The notes beneath the pieces are model-generated. The model made no database searches. It was not told where the DNA came from and worked only from the letters and a program-made list of their open reading frames with translations. DNA of 64,000 nt from Pseudotabrizicola algicola (lineage in GTDB: Bacteria; Pseudomonadota; Alphaproteobacteria; Rhodobacterales; Rhodobacteraceae): assembly GCF_010915705.1 (NCBI RefSeq), contig NZ_JAAIKE010000001.1, positions 868,001 to 932,000 of the forward strand, in the 5' to 3' direction. Shown here one piece after another: positions 56,262 through 63,083 of the stretch (position 1 is the stretch's first letter; the number at the start of each line of letters is the position of its first letter). The position numbers were made by a program, and so were the translations under genes.

Positions 56262-56612
56262 TCAGCCGCGGGACAGAGACGCCCGGTCATCAGCCGTGCT
56301 CTGTTCATTGAACTTGCGAACCATCACGGCCTCGATCACCGGCAGGCTTTCCGCCGCGATCAGCGGGTTGACCCCGAGCGCCTGTGCCATGGCCAGCACC
56401 GCGGTCATGTCCCAGCCCAGAACCACAGTCCCGTCGGCGCTGGATGCGACGCGCAGTTGTCCCATCAGTCGCTGCGCCAGATCCCAGACCTGCCAGCCTT
56501 CCGGGGTTTCCGGCTGGTTCAGCCGCGCCGGGCATTCCGGGCAAGGCCCTTGGCAGGCTTGGCAGTAGCGATCGCCCCCGCCGAGCCACCATTCGGCAAG
56601 GGCGCAGAGACG
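56262..56612 (-). CDS. -1 frame extension making the long (GT-like) tail assembly chaperone
   Basis: This frame (entered at CGT, 56612) encodes 116 residues starting RLCALAEWWLGGGDRYCQAC and ends at 56262. With the 115 codons before the slip it gives a fusion of about 231 residues, the equivalent of lambda gpGT. Read alone, the frame opens with an in-frame ATG (56639) that has no ribosome site, which argues for frameshifting rather than independent start. Cys-rich residues (CQACQGPCPECP) may bind a metal. It lies 48 bp before the tape measure it is expected to chaperone. Confidence 0.78.
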   Translation of the reverse strand, partial: RLCALAEWWLGGGDRYCQACQGPCPECPARLNQPETPEGWQVWDLAQRLMGQLRVASSADGTVVLGWDMTAVLAMAQALGVNPLIAAESLPVIEAVMVRKFNEQSTADDRASLSRG

Positions 56613-56956
56613 TTTTTTTCCTGCTCCAGCAGCAGCCATTTCGCGACATAGGCGGACTGGAAGGCATCAAAGGCGGGCCAGATATCGAGGAGCGCGTCGA
56701 TCCCCTCGGGCGTCACCGGGACCGGGTTGCCCTCGGCATCGCCGACACCCTCCCAATCCAGCACTGCGCGCCGCGCCACGGCCTTGGCCATGATCATCGA
56801 CAGTTCCTCAGGCCCGGCCTCGGGCGGCAATGCCTGGATCGCCGCATCGTTGCGCGCCGAGACCATCAGCGCGGTGGTCAGCGGCCGCAGCTGCAGCCGC
56901 ACGCCCGGCAGCAGATCGAGCCAGCGTGGCGCATTGGTGAGATCAAGTGTCAGCAT
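56519..56956 (-). CDS. Tail assembly chaperone, short (G-like) product
   Basis: A 145-residue protein in the place of lambda gpG, just after the tail tube. It begins MLTLDLTNAPRWLDLLPGVR; the zero-frame end is NVSAPLPNGGSAGAIATAKP and a basic tail. At codon 113-115 the sequence GAA AAA AAC carries a -1 slippery heptamer. Ribosomes that do not slip make this product. The ATG overlaps the tube stop (TGATG). Confidence 0.85.
   Translation of the reverse strand: MLTLDLTNAPRWLDLLPGVRLQLRPLTTALMVSARNDAAIQALPPEAGPEELSMIMAKAVARRAVLDWEGVGDAEGNPVPVTPEGIDALLDIWPAFDAFQSAYVAKWLLLEQEKNVSAPLPNGGSAGAIATAKPAKGLARNARRG
56612..56618 (-). other. -1 ribosomal frameshift site A AAA AAC
   Basis: The minus-strand bases 56618 to 56612 read A AAA AAC in the register of the upstream gene (codons GAA AAA AAC), exactly the X XXY YYZ form of strong -1 slippery sites. 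A -1 slip leads straight into the open downstream frame. Frameshifting here is the conserved way to make the long chaperone in siphoviruses. Confidence 0.82.
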
Positions 56957-57897
56957 CAATAGGTCTCCCGTTCGTTCACCAGCGTGACCGTGCACATGCG
57001 CCCCGTCACCGGATCCTTCGCCGCCTGCCAGTCGAAGCTCGCCTGCACGCCCTGCGGCCCGGAAATCTCGATGCGCGGGCGCGGCAGGTAGACGGCATGT
57101 GCCACCAGCGTCAGGCTCTCGCCCGAGGTCAGCACGTAGGCGAAGGTCATGTCACAGGGCTCGCCATTGATCGCCTGGTTGACCAAGAGCTGATCTGCAA
57201 AGCGCACCTCGATCCGGCCGGTGAGCGCAGCCATGCCCGGGTCCGCGCCATCGATGCGGCCATCCGAGCGGATCGTCTCGATCCGGTCGAGCGTGTTGGC
57301 ATAGGTGATCTCGGCCGAGACGATGTTGCCAAGCGGCTGGCCATTGCGCGTGATCGCACCGTTGAAATGGCCGAAGCGCTGCAGGTCGATCTCGGCCAGC
57401 GTGCCTGCGGCGGAGGTCGTGGCGATGGCCTCGCCCTGCGCGACCAGGCTTGCCGTCGCGGTCAGCAGGCCCGAGCGCTGCATCTGCCAGCTGAGCGTGT
57501 CGATCATGCAGCCCGAATACATCGCGAAGCGCGGCACCTCGGGCATGCCGGTCTCGATGGACATCGAGGGCAGCACCCAGCTGCCCGAGCGGAACTCGTG
57601 GCTGTAAGGCGCGGCGGTGCCGGTGGTGATCGGCTGTCCGAAGGCGGCCTTCAGCCAGAAGCCGAAGGCCTCCGCATCTATCGGCACGACGACATTGCCA
57701 TCGGCCGTCAGCGCGTCCTTGATCGGCGCCAGCGGATCGCGTCCGTAACCGAGCAGTTCGCTGTTCAGGAGCGGCTGCTCTGCCCCCAGCGTCGCGCTGG
57801 CGAATGGCATCCGCGTGAAGCCGCTCGCGGGCGGCGTGCCATAGGTCGTCTCGAACGCAAGCGCCATCTGCGCCCGCGCCCCCTGGGCTCGTGCCAT
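56956..57897 (-). CDS. Major tail tube protein
   Basis: This 313-residue protein begins MARAQGARAQMALAFETTYG, a typical start of tail-tube proteins of this prophage group, and is beta-rich throughout. The C-terminal domain (about residues 215-313) resembles an immunoglobulin-like or second tube domain: FAYVLTSGESLTLVAHAVYL. Order (terminator, tube, chaperone, tape measure) makes the identity secure. Confidence 0.86.
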   Translation of the reverse strand: MARAQGARAQMALAFETTYGTPPASGFTRMPFASATLGAEQPLLNSELLGYGRDPLAPIKDALTADGNVVVPIDAEAFGFWLKAAFGQPITTGTAAPYSHEFRSGSWVLPSMSIETGMPEVPRFAMYSGCMIDTLSWQMQRSGLLTATASLVAQGEAIATTSAAGTLAEIDLQRFGHFNGAITRNGQPLGNIVSAEITYANTLDRIETIRSDGRIDGADPGMAALTGRIEVRFADQLLVNQAINGEPCDMTFAYVLTSGESLTLVAHAVYLPRPRIEISGPQGVQASFDWQAAKDPVTGRMCTVTLVNERETY

Positions 57898-57921
57898 GGT
57901 GTTCTCCTCGGGTTGTCGGGA

Positions 57922-58341
57922 TCAGCCGAGCGGATCGGCCGTGGAATAGTGAAGCACCACCGGGATCACGGCGGCCTTCAGGCTAGCCGCGCCTTCGACG
58001 GGCAGATCGACGGGGCGCGGCGCTTCCGCCTCGATCCAGTCGCACCGGCCGCCGAGCGTGCGGTCGGCGGCAATCGTCGCACCCACGCTGGCGCAGAGCG
58101 TATCGAAGGCAGCGTCACGATTGGCACCCTGCACGACGGCCTCGATCTCGGCACGGTGCTGGTAGTGATAGGCCAGCGGCGACAGCGTCACCTCCGGCTC
58201 TCCAGGCTCGCCGTCGCGGAGGATCAGAAGGCCGGCAGCCGGCACGCGCTCGGGCAGCACCTCGCCGCGCAGGGCGGTGGCGGGCAGCGCTGAGAGCCGC
58301 TGGTGCAGTGCGGCGAGGATGGTTTCGCGGGGGGTGGGCAT
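57922..58341 (-). CDS. Tail terminator / tail completion protein
   Basis: A 139-residue protein in the position of lambda gpU. It opens RETILAALHQRLSALPATAL and contains LSPLAYHYQHRAEIEAVVQG, features common to phage minor tail proteins of this size. It is the last phage gene before the metal-efflux cassette; its start lies 68 bp from the divergent dmeR start. Confidence 0.72.
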   Translation of the reverse strand: MPTPRETILAALHQRLSALPATALRGEVLPERVPAAGLLILRDGEPGEPEVTLSPLAYHYQHRAEIEAVVQGANRDAAFDTLCASVGATIAADRTLGGRCDWIEAEAPRPVDLPVEGAASLKAAVIPVVLHYSTADPLG

Positions 58342-58389
58342 CAGTTTCTACCGCGCTGATGAGGAGTCGGCATTGTGGACTCGGCGAGT

Positions 58390-58406
58390 ATAGGGTAGCC
58401 CCCTAT
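58390..58406. promoter_or_regulatory. Candidate operator of the RcnR-like regulator
   Basis: ATAGGG (58390-58395) and CCCTAT (58401-58406) form a perfect 6-bp inverted repeat around TAGCC. G/C-tract sites flanked by AT, such as this, are the preferred targets of RcnR/CsoR-class repressors. It ends three bases before the dmeR ATG, so it would overlap the transcript start or leave almost no leader. Confidence 0.6.
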
Positions 58407-58409
58407 GCT

Positions 58410-58682
58410 ATGAGTCACACTGTCCAGAACAAATCCAAACTTCTCGCCAGAGTCCGCCGCCTGAAGGGGCAGATGGAGGCGATCGAACGGGCGCTGGAGG
58501 CGGAAGTCTCCTGCGCCGAAATCCTGAACCTCGCCGCCTCGGTCCGCGGGGCGACGAACGGCCTCGTCGTTGAACTCCTCGAGGATCACCTCCGCAACCA
58601 CGTCGTTGATGTCGAAGGCGACGCGCAGCGGAAGGCCGGGGCGGACGAACTGATCGAAGTCATGAGAAGGCACCTGAAATGA
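58410..58682 (+). CDS. dmeR: RcnR-like nickel/cobalt-sensing repressor DmeR
   Basis: This 90-residue all-helical protein belongs to the DUF156 (CsoR/RcnR/FrmR) family. Counting from Met1, the ligand residues are His3, Cys35, His60 and His64, the RcnR set for Ni(II)/Co(II), not the Cys-His-Cys of CsoR or the formaldehyde set of FrmR. Metal binding should release it from DNA. The stop overlaps dmeF by four bases. ATG 58410 is needed to give His3; no ribosome site precedes it. It is encoded against the phage late genes. Confidence 0.9.
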   Translation: MSHTVQNKSKLLARVRRLKGQMEAIERALEAEVSCAEILNLAASVRGATNGLVVELLEDHLRNHVVDVEGDAQRKAGADELIEVMRRHLK

Positions 58683-59644
58683 GCCCGAACGCCGCCGCAC
58701 CGCACGACCACGTCTTCCTCGGCGAGAACCATGCGCGCAATGAACGCCGCACCTGGCTGGTGATCGCGCTGACCGCGACCATGATGGTCGCGGAGATCAC
58801 CGCCGGCACGATCTACGGGTCCATGGCGCTGCTGGCCGACGGCTGGCACATGTCCACCCATGCCTCGGCGCTTCTGATCACGGCGCTCGCCTATCGCTTC
58901 GCCCGCAAGCACGCGCGCAACCCCCGCTTCACCTTCGGCACCGGAAAGCTCGGCGATCTCGCCGCCTTCGGTAGTGCGACCGTCCTTGCTATCGTCGCAC
59001 TGCTGATCGGTTGGGAAAGCCTTGTCCGCCTGCGCAGTCCGGTCCCGATCAGCTTCGACGAGGCGATCTTCGTCGCCGTGATCGGCCTCGTGGTGAACCT
59101 TGTCAGCGCCCGGCTGCTCAAGGACGACCACAGCCACCACCACGGCCATGCTCCTCACCATGCGCATGATCATGACCATGATCACGATCATGACCACGGG
59201 GCGGCAGCGACCCGCGGAGGAGACCGCGACAACAACCTGCGTGCCGCCTACCTGCACGTTCTCGCAGATGCGCTGACATCCGTTCTTGCCATCGCAGCCC
59301 TGCTCGCGGGCCGCAGCTATGGCTGGGTCTGGCTCGACCCGGTGATCGGCATCGTCGGCGCCCTCGTCATCCTGAGCTGGTCGTGGGGACTGCTGCGCGA
59401 CAGCGGATCGGTTCTCATGGACTATCTGCCCGACCACGACGATCTTCCGGCCGAAGTGCGCGCCGCCATCGAAAGCGAGCATGACGAGATCGTCGATCTT
59501 CATGTCTGGCAACTCGGGCCGGGGCATCACGGTGCCATCATCGCGCTGAAATCCTCGCGCCCTGAACCGGTCGCGGCCTATCGTGCGCGGCTGCAGCACA
59601 TCGACGAGCTGTCTCACGTGACCGTGGAAATCCATCCCGCCTGA
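58679..59644 (+). CDS. dmeF: CDF-family divalent metal efflux protein DmeF
   Basis: A 321-residue cation diffusion facilitator with six helices. Metal-site residues are seen in GSMALLADGWHMSTHASALL (helix 2) and AYLHVLADALTSVLAIAALL (HxxxD, helix 5). Between helices 4 and 5 lies a histidine/aspartate-rich loop (DDHSHHHGHAPHHAHDHDHD, residues about 150-176), a proposed metal collector. The C-terminal cytoplasmic domain has VDLHVWQLGPGHHGAIIALK. Family knowledge: dmeRF pairs give nickel/cobalt resistance. It follows dmeR with ATGA overlap. Confidence 0.92.
   Translation: MSPNAAAPHDHVFLGENHARNERRTWLVIALTATMMVAEITAGTIYGSMALLADGWHMSTHASALLITALAYRFARKHARNPRFTFGTGKLGDLAAFGSATVLAIVALLIGWESLVRLRSPVPISFDEAIFVAVIGLVVNLVSARLLKDDHSHHHGHAPHHAHDHDHDHDHDHGAAATRGGDRDNNLRAAYLHVLADALTSVLAIAALLAGRSYGWVWLDPVIGIVGALVILSWSWGLLRDSGSVLMDYLPDHDDLPAEVRAAIESEHDEIVDLHVWQLGPGHHGAIIALKSSRPEPVAAYRARLQHIDELSHVTVEIHPA
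59165..59197 (+). repeat. Short tandem CATGA(T/C) hexamer repeats coding a His-Asp run in DmeF
   Basis: Near-perfect hexamers (CATGAT, CATGAC, CATGAT, CACGAT, CATGAC) encode alternating His-Asp. The unit is in frame, so slippage by one repeat would change loop length but keep the gene open. Confidence 0.7.
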
Positions 59645-59741
59645 GGTGCGAGGCTTCTCCTGAGCCTCGTGATCCTGGCCAACTCTCCTGTGCCGATGAC
59701 CTCGTCTCGCGGCCGCCGATAATCCCTGAAAGGTAGCTGCG

Positions 59742-60638
59742 ATGCCGACCATGTCACCGCTGATGAAGATCGCCACCGGAAGCATCGTGGTCGGCATCGT
59801 CGTGCTGGCGCTGAAGACCCTCGCATGGTGGATGACCGGCTCGATCGCGCTGCTGTCCGATGCGCTCGAAAGTATGGTGAACGTCGCGACCGCCATTGCA
59901 GCGCTCATTGCGATCCGCCTCGCTTCACGACCCGCGGACGCCAATCACCCCTATGGCCACCACAAGGCGGAATTGTTCAGCGCGATCCTGGAAGGCGTGA
60001 TGATCATCATCGCTGCGCTGCTGATCATGCGCGAGGCCTATCACGGGTTTCTCGCGCCGCGCATGCTGGACGCGCCACTCGAAGGCCTGCTGGTGAACGG
60101 CCTGGCCAGCGTGATCAATGCCTTCTGGTGCTGGATGCTGATCACGCAAGGACGCAAGCGGCGGTCGCCTGCGCTGGTTGCGGATGGCCGTCACCTTTTC
60201 ACGGACGTCATCTCCTCTGTCGGCGTGACCTTCGGGGTCCTTGTGGCGATCCTGTCCGGGTGGGCCATTCTCGACCCTTTGATGGCGGTGATCGTGGCGA
60301 TCAACATCCTCTGGTCCGGCTGGAGGGTGATGCGGGAGTCTCTCAGTGGTCTGCTGGACGAGGCCATCCCGGATGTGACACTCGCGCAGGTGCGCGAAAC
60401 CATCTCGCGGGAAGCCGAAGGCGCTGTCGAGGCGCATGACCTTCGCACGCGCCATGCCGGCCAGGCCTCGTTCATCGAGTTCCACCTCATCGTCCCCGGC
60501 GAGATGACGGTGAACGCCGCGCACGACATCTGCGACCGGATCGAAGCGGCATTGAAGGAGATCCTGGAGGGCTGCGTCGTCACCATCCACGTCGAGCCGG
60601 AGCGCAAGGCAAAGCGGTCGGGTATCGTGGTTCTCTAA
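59742..60638 (+). CDS. Second CDF-family cation efflux protein (FieF-like)
   Basis: A 298-residue CDF transporter with six helices and no histidine-rich loop. Site residues: SIALLSDALESMVNVATAIA (helix 2), HPYGHHKAELFSAILEGVMI, and ALVADGRHLFTDVISSVGVT (HxxxD in helix 5). The C-terminal domain is typical. AAAGG seven to eight bases upstream supports the ATG. It lies 97 bp after dmeF on the same strand, so it may share the DmeR-controlled transcript. Metal unknown; zinc, iron, cobalt or nickel are possible. Confidence 0.88.
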   Translation: MPTMSPLMKIATGSIVVGIVVLALKTLAWWMTGSIALLSDALESMVNVATAIAALIAIRLASRPADANHPYGHHKAELFSAILEGVMIIIAALLIMREAYHGFLAPRMLDAPLEGLLVNGLASVINAFWCWMLITQGRKRRSPALVADGRHLFTDVISSVGVTFGVLVAILSGWAILDPLMAVIVAINILWSGWRVMRESLSGLLDEAIPDVTLAQVRETISREAEGAVEAHDLRTRHAGQASFIEFHLIVPGEMTVNAAHDICDRIEAALKEILEGCVVTIHVEPERKAKRSGIVVL

Positions 60639-60663
60639 GGTAGCCCGCGCGCCGCCAGGTGTC

Positions 60664-60685
60664 CGCAGGAACGCAGGGTCCTGCG
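60664..60685. other. Hairpin between the CDF gene and the convergent phage gene
   Basis: CGCAGGA (60664-60670) and TCCTGCG (60679-60685) form a 7-bp stem with an 8-base loop in the 92-bp convergent gap. No T-run follows on the plus strand. It could stop or slow polymerases meeting between the cassette and the phage operon. Confidence 0.38.
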
Positions 60686-60730
60686 CGCTGACTTCCTTCG
60701 CCTGTGTTCAGTTTCCCGCCACGACCAGTT

Positions 60731-61360
60731 TCAGATTTTCACCTCCACCCAGTTTGCCGCGATCAGCCCCGGCACCGCGTCACGCGCTCGCTCTGCATCG
60801 CGCGCCAGGTTCAGCCGCTTCGGCAGCTTGACCTGCGGCACCAGCAGGAAGATTGGCGCTGTGACGAGGCCACGCCCGGTTTTCGACCGTGAGGCCACCG
60901 CGCGGCCCTTCGTGTTCAGCCGCCCCTCGGCGACCAGCAGGCTCGGCCCCGCCTGCCGATAGATGAACCGCAGCCGGAGGCCCGTGCGGCGTTCCCACTC
61001 GCCTGGTGTGATCCGCCCGCCGCGCCGTGACGTGCCCGCAGCGGGAGTGGGAATGGCCAGCCAGAACCCGTTCCTTGAGCGGATCAACGGGCCAGTGTCA
61101 TGGGCGTTGACGATGACCGGCGCCTTCGACCAGACCAGCGCGGCTGCGTTCAGGCTAGGCCTGCCTTTCGGGAACTGCTCGGAGCGGATGGTCCGGGCAA
61201 GGCGCGGCCCGAGCCCTGCGCCGGTGATCTGTGCGCGCCAGGCATCCTTGAGACCGGTCCCGGCAATCCGCATCGCCGTGCTCACGGCCTTCTCGCCTGC
61301 CTTCACCTCGGCATCGAGCAGGCTGGCAACATCGCCAACGATGTCGATGCCGAGTTTCAC
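60731..61360 (-). CDS. DUF6441-like phage neck protein
   Basis: A 209-residue basic protein. GLKDAWRAQITGAGLGPRLA near residue 37 and GRITPGEWERRTGLRLRFIY near residue 115 match a phage family I know as DUF6441, found next to head-completion genes. The position between the head-tail joining gene and the tail genes suits an HK97-gp10-like role. Its start overlaps the joining gene by four bases. The stop faces the CDF gene. Confidence 0.75.
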   Translation of the reverse strand: MKLGIDIVGDVASLLDAEVKAGEKAVSTAMRIAGTGLKDAWRAQITGAGLGPRLARTIRSEQFPKGRPSLNAAALVWSKAPVIVNAHDTGPLIRSRNGFWLAIPTPAAGTSRRGGRITPGEWERRTGLRLRFIYRQAGPSLLVAEGRLNTKGRAVASRSKTGRGLVTAPIFLLVPQVKLPKRLNLARDAERARDAVPGLIAANWVEVKI

Positions 61361-61668
61361 GCGGGCCTCAGATCGACGGTCCAGACCAGCCGCTCGCGAT
61401 CACGGACAGGCTCGCCCTCGATGAGGAAGGCGTCCCCCTCGATCTCGATCCGGTCGCCGGGACGTGGAGCCGAAACCTCGGCCATGCGCAGGTCGATCCG
61501 AGTGGTTTCGGACCAGATCCGCGTATCGCCGAAGTCGGTGACCGCATCGGCACGTCGGGCCACGGTGCGCACCAGCACCGGCGCGCCGCCGTCGGCGATG
61601 TAAACCGCGTCACGCCCGACGTTCGGATCGGCAAAGAGCGCGTCGAGCGCGATCGCGAGTGCACTCAT
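61357..61668 (-). CDS. Head-tail joining protein
   Basis: A 103-residue protein, MSALAIALDALFADPNVGRD at the start and RPGDRIEIEGDAFLIEGEPV then WTVDLRPA at the end, the shape of lambda FII-like joining proteins. The long frame extends to 61749 inside the capsid gene and is rejected. ATG 61668 shares one base with the capsid stop, consistent with coupled translation. Confidence 0.74.
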   Translation of the reverse strand: MSALAIALDALFADPNVGRDAVYIADGGAPVLVRTVARRADAVTDFGDTRIWSETTRIDLRMAEVSAPRPGDRIEIEGDAFLIEGEPVRDRERLVWTVDLRPA

Positions 61669-62681
61669 CACGTCCGCCGCGCGCTGCGCAGCACCTGCGG
61701 GCGGGTGCAGATCGGCAAAGGATTGCTCTCGATCTCGAGGCGCACCCATTCGTCCCGGTCACGGTCCGGAATCATGCGCGCGTAGAGCGGCAGGCCGAGC
61801 GTGTTCACCGTCTCGAAGGTGTCGGCCGGGGCGTAGTAGATCTCGAAGAGGCCCTCGACCCCCTCGGGATAGAAGTAGGCCTTGTCGGTCGGCACGCCGA
61901 AGCCGAGGCCGCCCCGGTAGCGGCGGAAGGTGATGCCGCCGAAGCTGACCTCCTCGCCCACGCGCCCGCGCAGATCGGCGGCGGCGGCGGTATTCAGGTA
62001 GGTCTCGCGCACCTCCTTGTGGGCGACCAGATCGGCGAAGAAGGCCGAGCCGCATTCGGCGCGCAGCTGGACCTGACCGGCGGCCAGCCCGCCAAGGCTG
62101 TCCTCGACGCTTTCGATCAGCGCCTGGCAACGCTTGCGCAGCGCACCCGAAGCGGGGCTCGCGTTGTCAAGGTCGAAGTCGACCTCGGTGGCGGGCGTGA
62201 TGCCGAACTCGGTGAAGTAGTTCACCACCGTCGCCCCGTCCTTCGGATCCTTCACCACGCCTTGGATGCCGTTGAAGAGGTGGAATTCGAAGGTGGCCTC
62301 GGCGTCGTTCCTGAGCCGCCCCAGCTTGCGGGCCACCTCGGTCTGCACCTGCTGGGTGGCGGTTTCCGATCCGTGGTCGCGGATTCCCTGGATTTCCGAG
62401 GCCCAGAGCACATCCTGCTTCTTGAACTGCCGGACGACAAAGGCGCGCATCTCGCGGCGTTCCGGCACCTGTTGTTCATAGGCTGAACCGCGCTCGGAGA
62501 ACGGGATCAGCTGCAGCGTGCCGTCCCGGCTCTCGATCACCACGGTGCGCGAACGCACGCCGCGCGGCCCGAAGAGGTTCGCGCCCGAGAGGATCGCGGG
62601 CTTGAAGGGGATGTTCTCCAGCGCGCGGGTCAGTTCGATGAGCGAGAAGGCATCGGCCTCAAAAATGTCCATGGTCGCCAT
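61668..62681 (-). CDS. Major capsid protein, lambda gpE family
   Basis: A 337-residue protein of gpE size. It begins MATMDIFEADAFSLIELTRA and has the typical LFGPRGVRSRTVVIESRDGT near residue 37, FEFHLFNGIQGVVKDPKDGA and FAYDV-like GVPTDKAYFYPEGVEGLFEI near the C-terminus with the ending MIPDRDRDEWVRLEIESNPL. This family builds T=7 shells decorated by gpD-like trimers, which are encoded just upstream. It is different from the HK97-type capsid of gene transfer agents. Confidence 0.93.
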   Translation of the reverse strand: MATMDIFEADAFSLIELTRALENIPFKPAILSGANLFGPRGVRSRTVVIESRDGTLQLIPFSERGSAYEQQVPERREMRAFVVRQFKKQDVLWASEIQGIRDHGSETATQQVQTEVARKLGRLRNDAEATFEFHLFNGIQGVVKDPKDGATVVNYFTEFGITPATEVDFDLDNASPASGALRKRCQALIESVEDSLGGLAAGQVQLRAECGSAFFADLVAHKEVRETYLNTAAAADLRGRVGEEVSFGGITFRRYRGGLGFGVPTDKAYFYPEGVEGLFEIYYAPADTFETVNTLGLPLYARMIPDRDRDEWVRLEIESNPLPICTRPQVLRSARRT

Positions 62682-62705
62682 GGGGGTTTCCTTTCGATGG
62701 AGAGA

Positions 62706-63077
62706 TCAGCGCAGGAGGATGCCGAGCGCAGTCAGCGCTGCGGTGGCGGCGGCGATCTGCGGTTCCGTTGCACCCTCGGGCCAGACGAGCTCGTAGCGGT
62801 TGACGATGGCCGGGCCGCGCAGGACCACGACGGCGGTGGCATCGGCGGCCGTCGCGTCGGCCGGGCCCCAGAGAATGCCGGCGGCGTTCTGGCTGCCGTT
62901 CGACGCGGCCGGGGTGAGTTGCGTGAACTTCCCGCCCGTGGTGATCTTGCCCAGCACCGTGCCGGGCTCGAGCTTGCCCGCGCCGGAGGCGAGGGTGACG
63001 GTGTCACGGGTGTAGTCGCGCGAGGTTTCCCAGACGAGGAAGCCGCCCGCATGTCTGCCTTCGGTCAGCGTGGTCAT
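62706..63077 (-). CDS. Head decoration protein, lambda gpD-like
   Basis: A 123-residue protein with LEPGTVLGKITTGGKFTQLT, AAGILWGPADATAADATAVV and VVVLRGPAIVNRYELVWPEG, the core of gpD-like decoration proteins that stabilise the expanded capsid. It sits 24 bp before the capsid gene. Extra N-terminal residues match the arm that binds the shell. Confidence 0.9.
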   Translation of the reverse strand: MTTLTEGRHAGGFLVWETSRDYTRDTVTLASGAGKLEPGTVLGKITTGGKFTQLTPAASNGSQNAAGILWGPADATAADATAVVVLRGPAIVNRYELVWPEGATEPQIAAATAALTALGILLR

Positions 63078-63083
63078 GGAAGA

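Noticed and set aside
56519-56639. Independent overlapping start for the downstream chaperone ORF at 56639
   Set aside because: No ribosome site before this ATG; the A AAA AAC heptamer explains expression by frameshifting.
59165-59197. Short regular repeats that could suggest a CRISPR-like array
   Set aside because: Six-base coding repeats inside dmeF giving His-Asp; no spacers and no cas genes.
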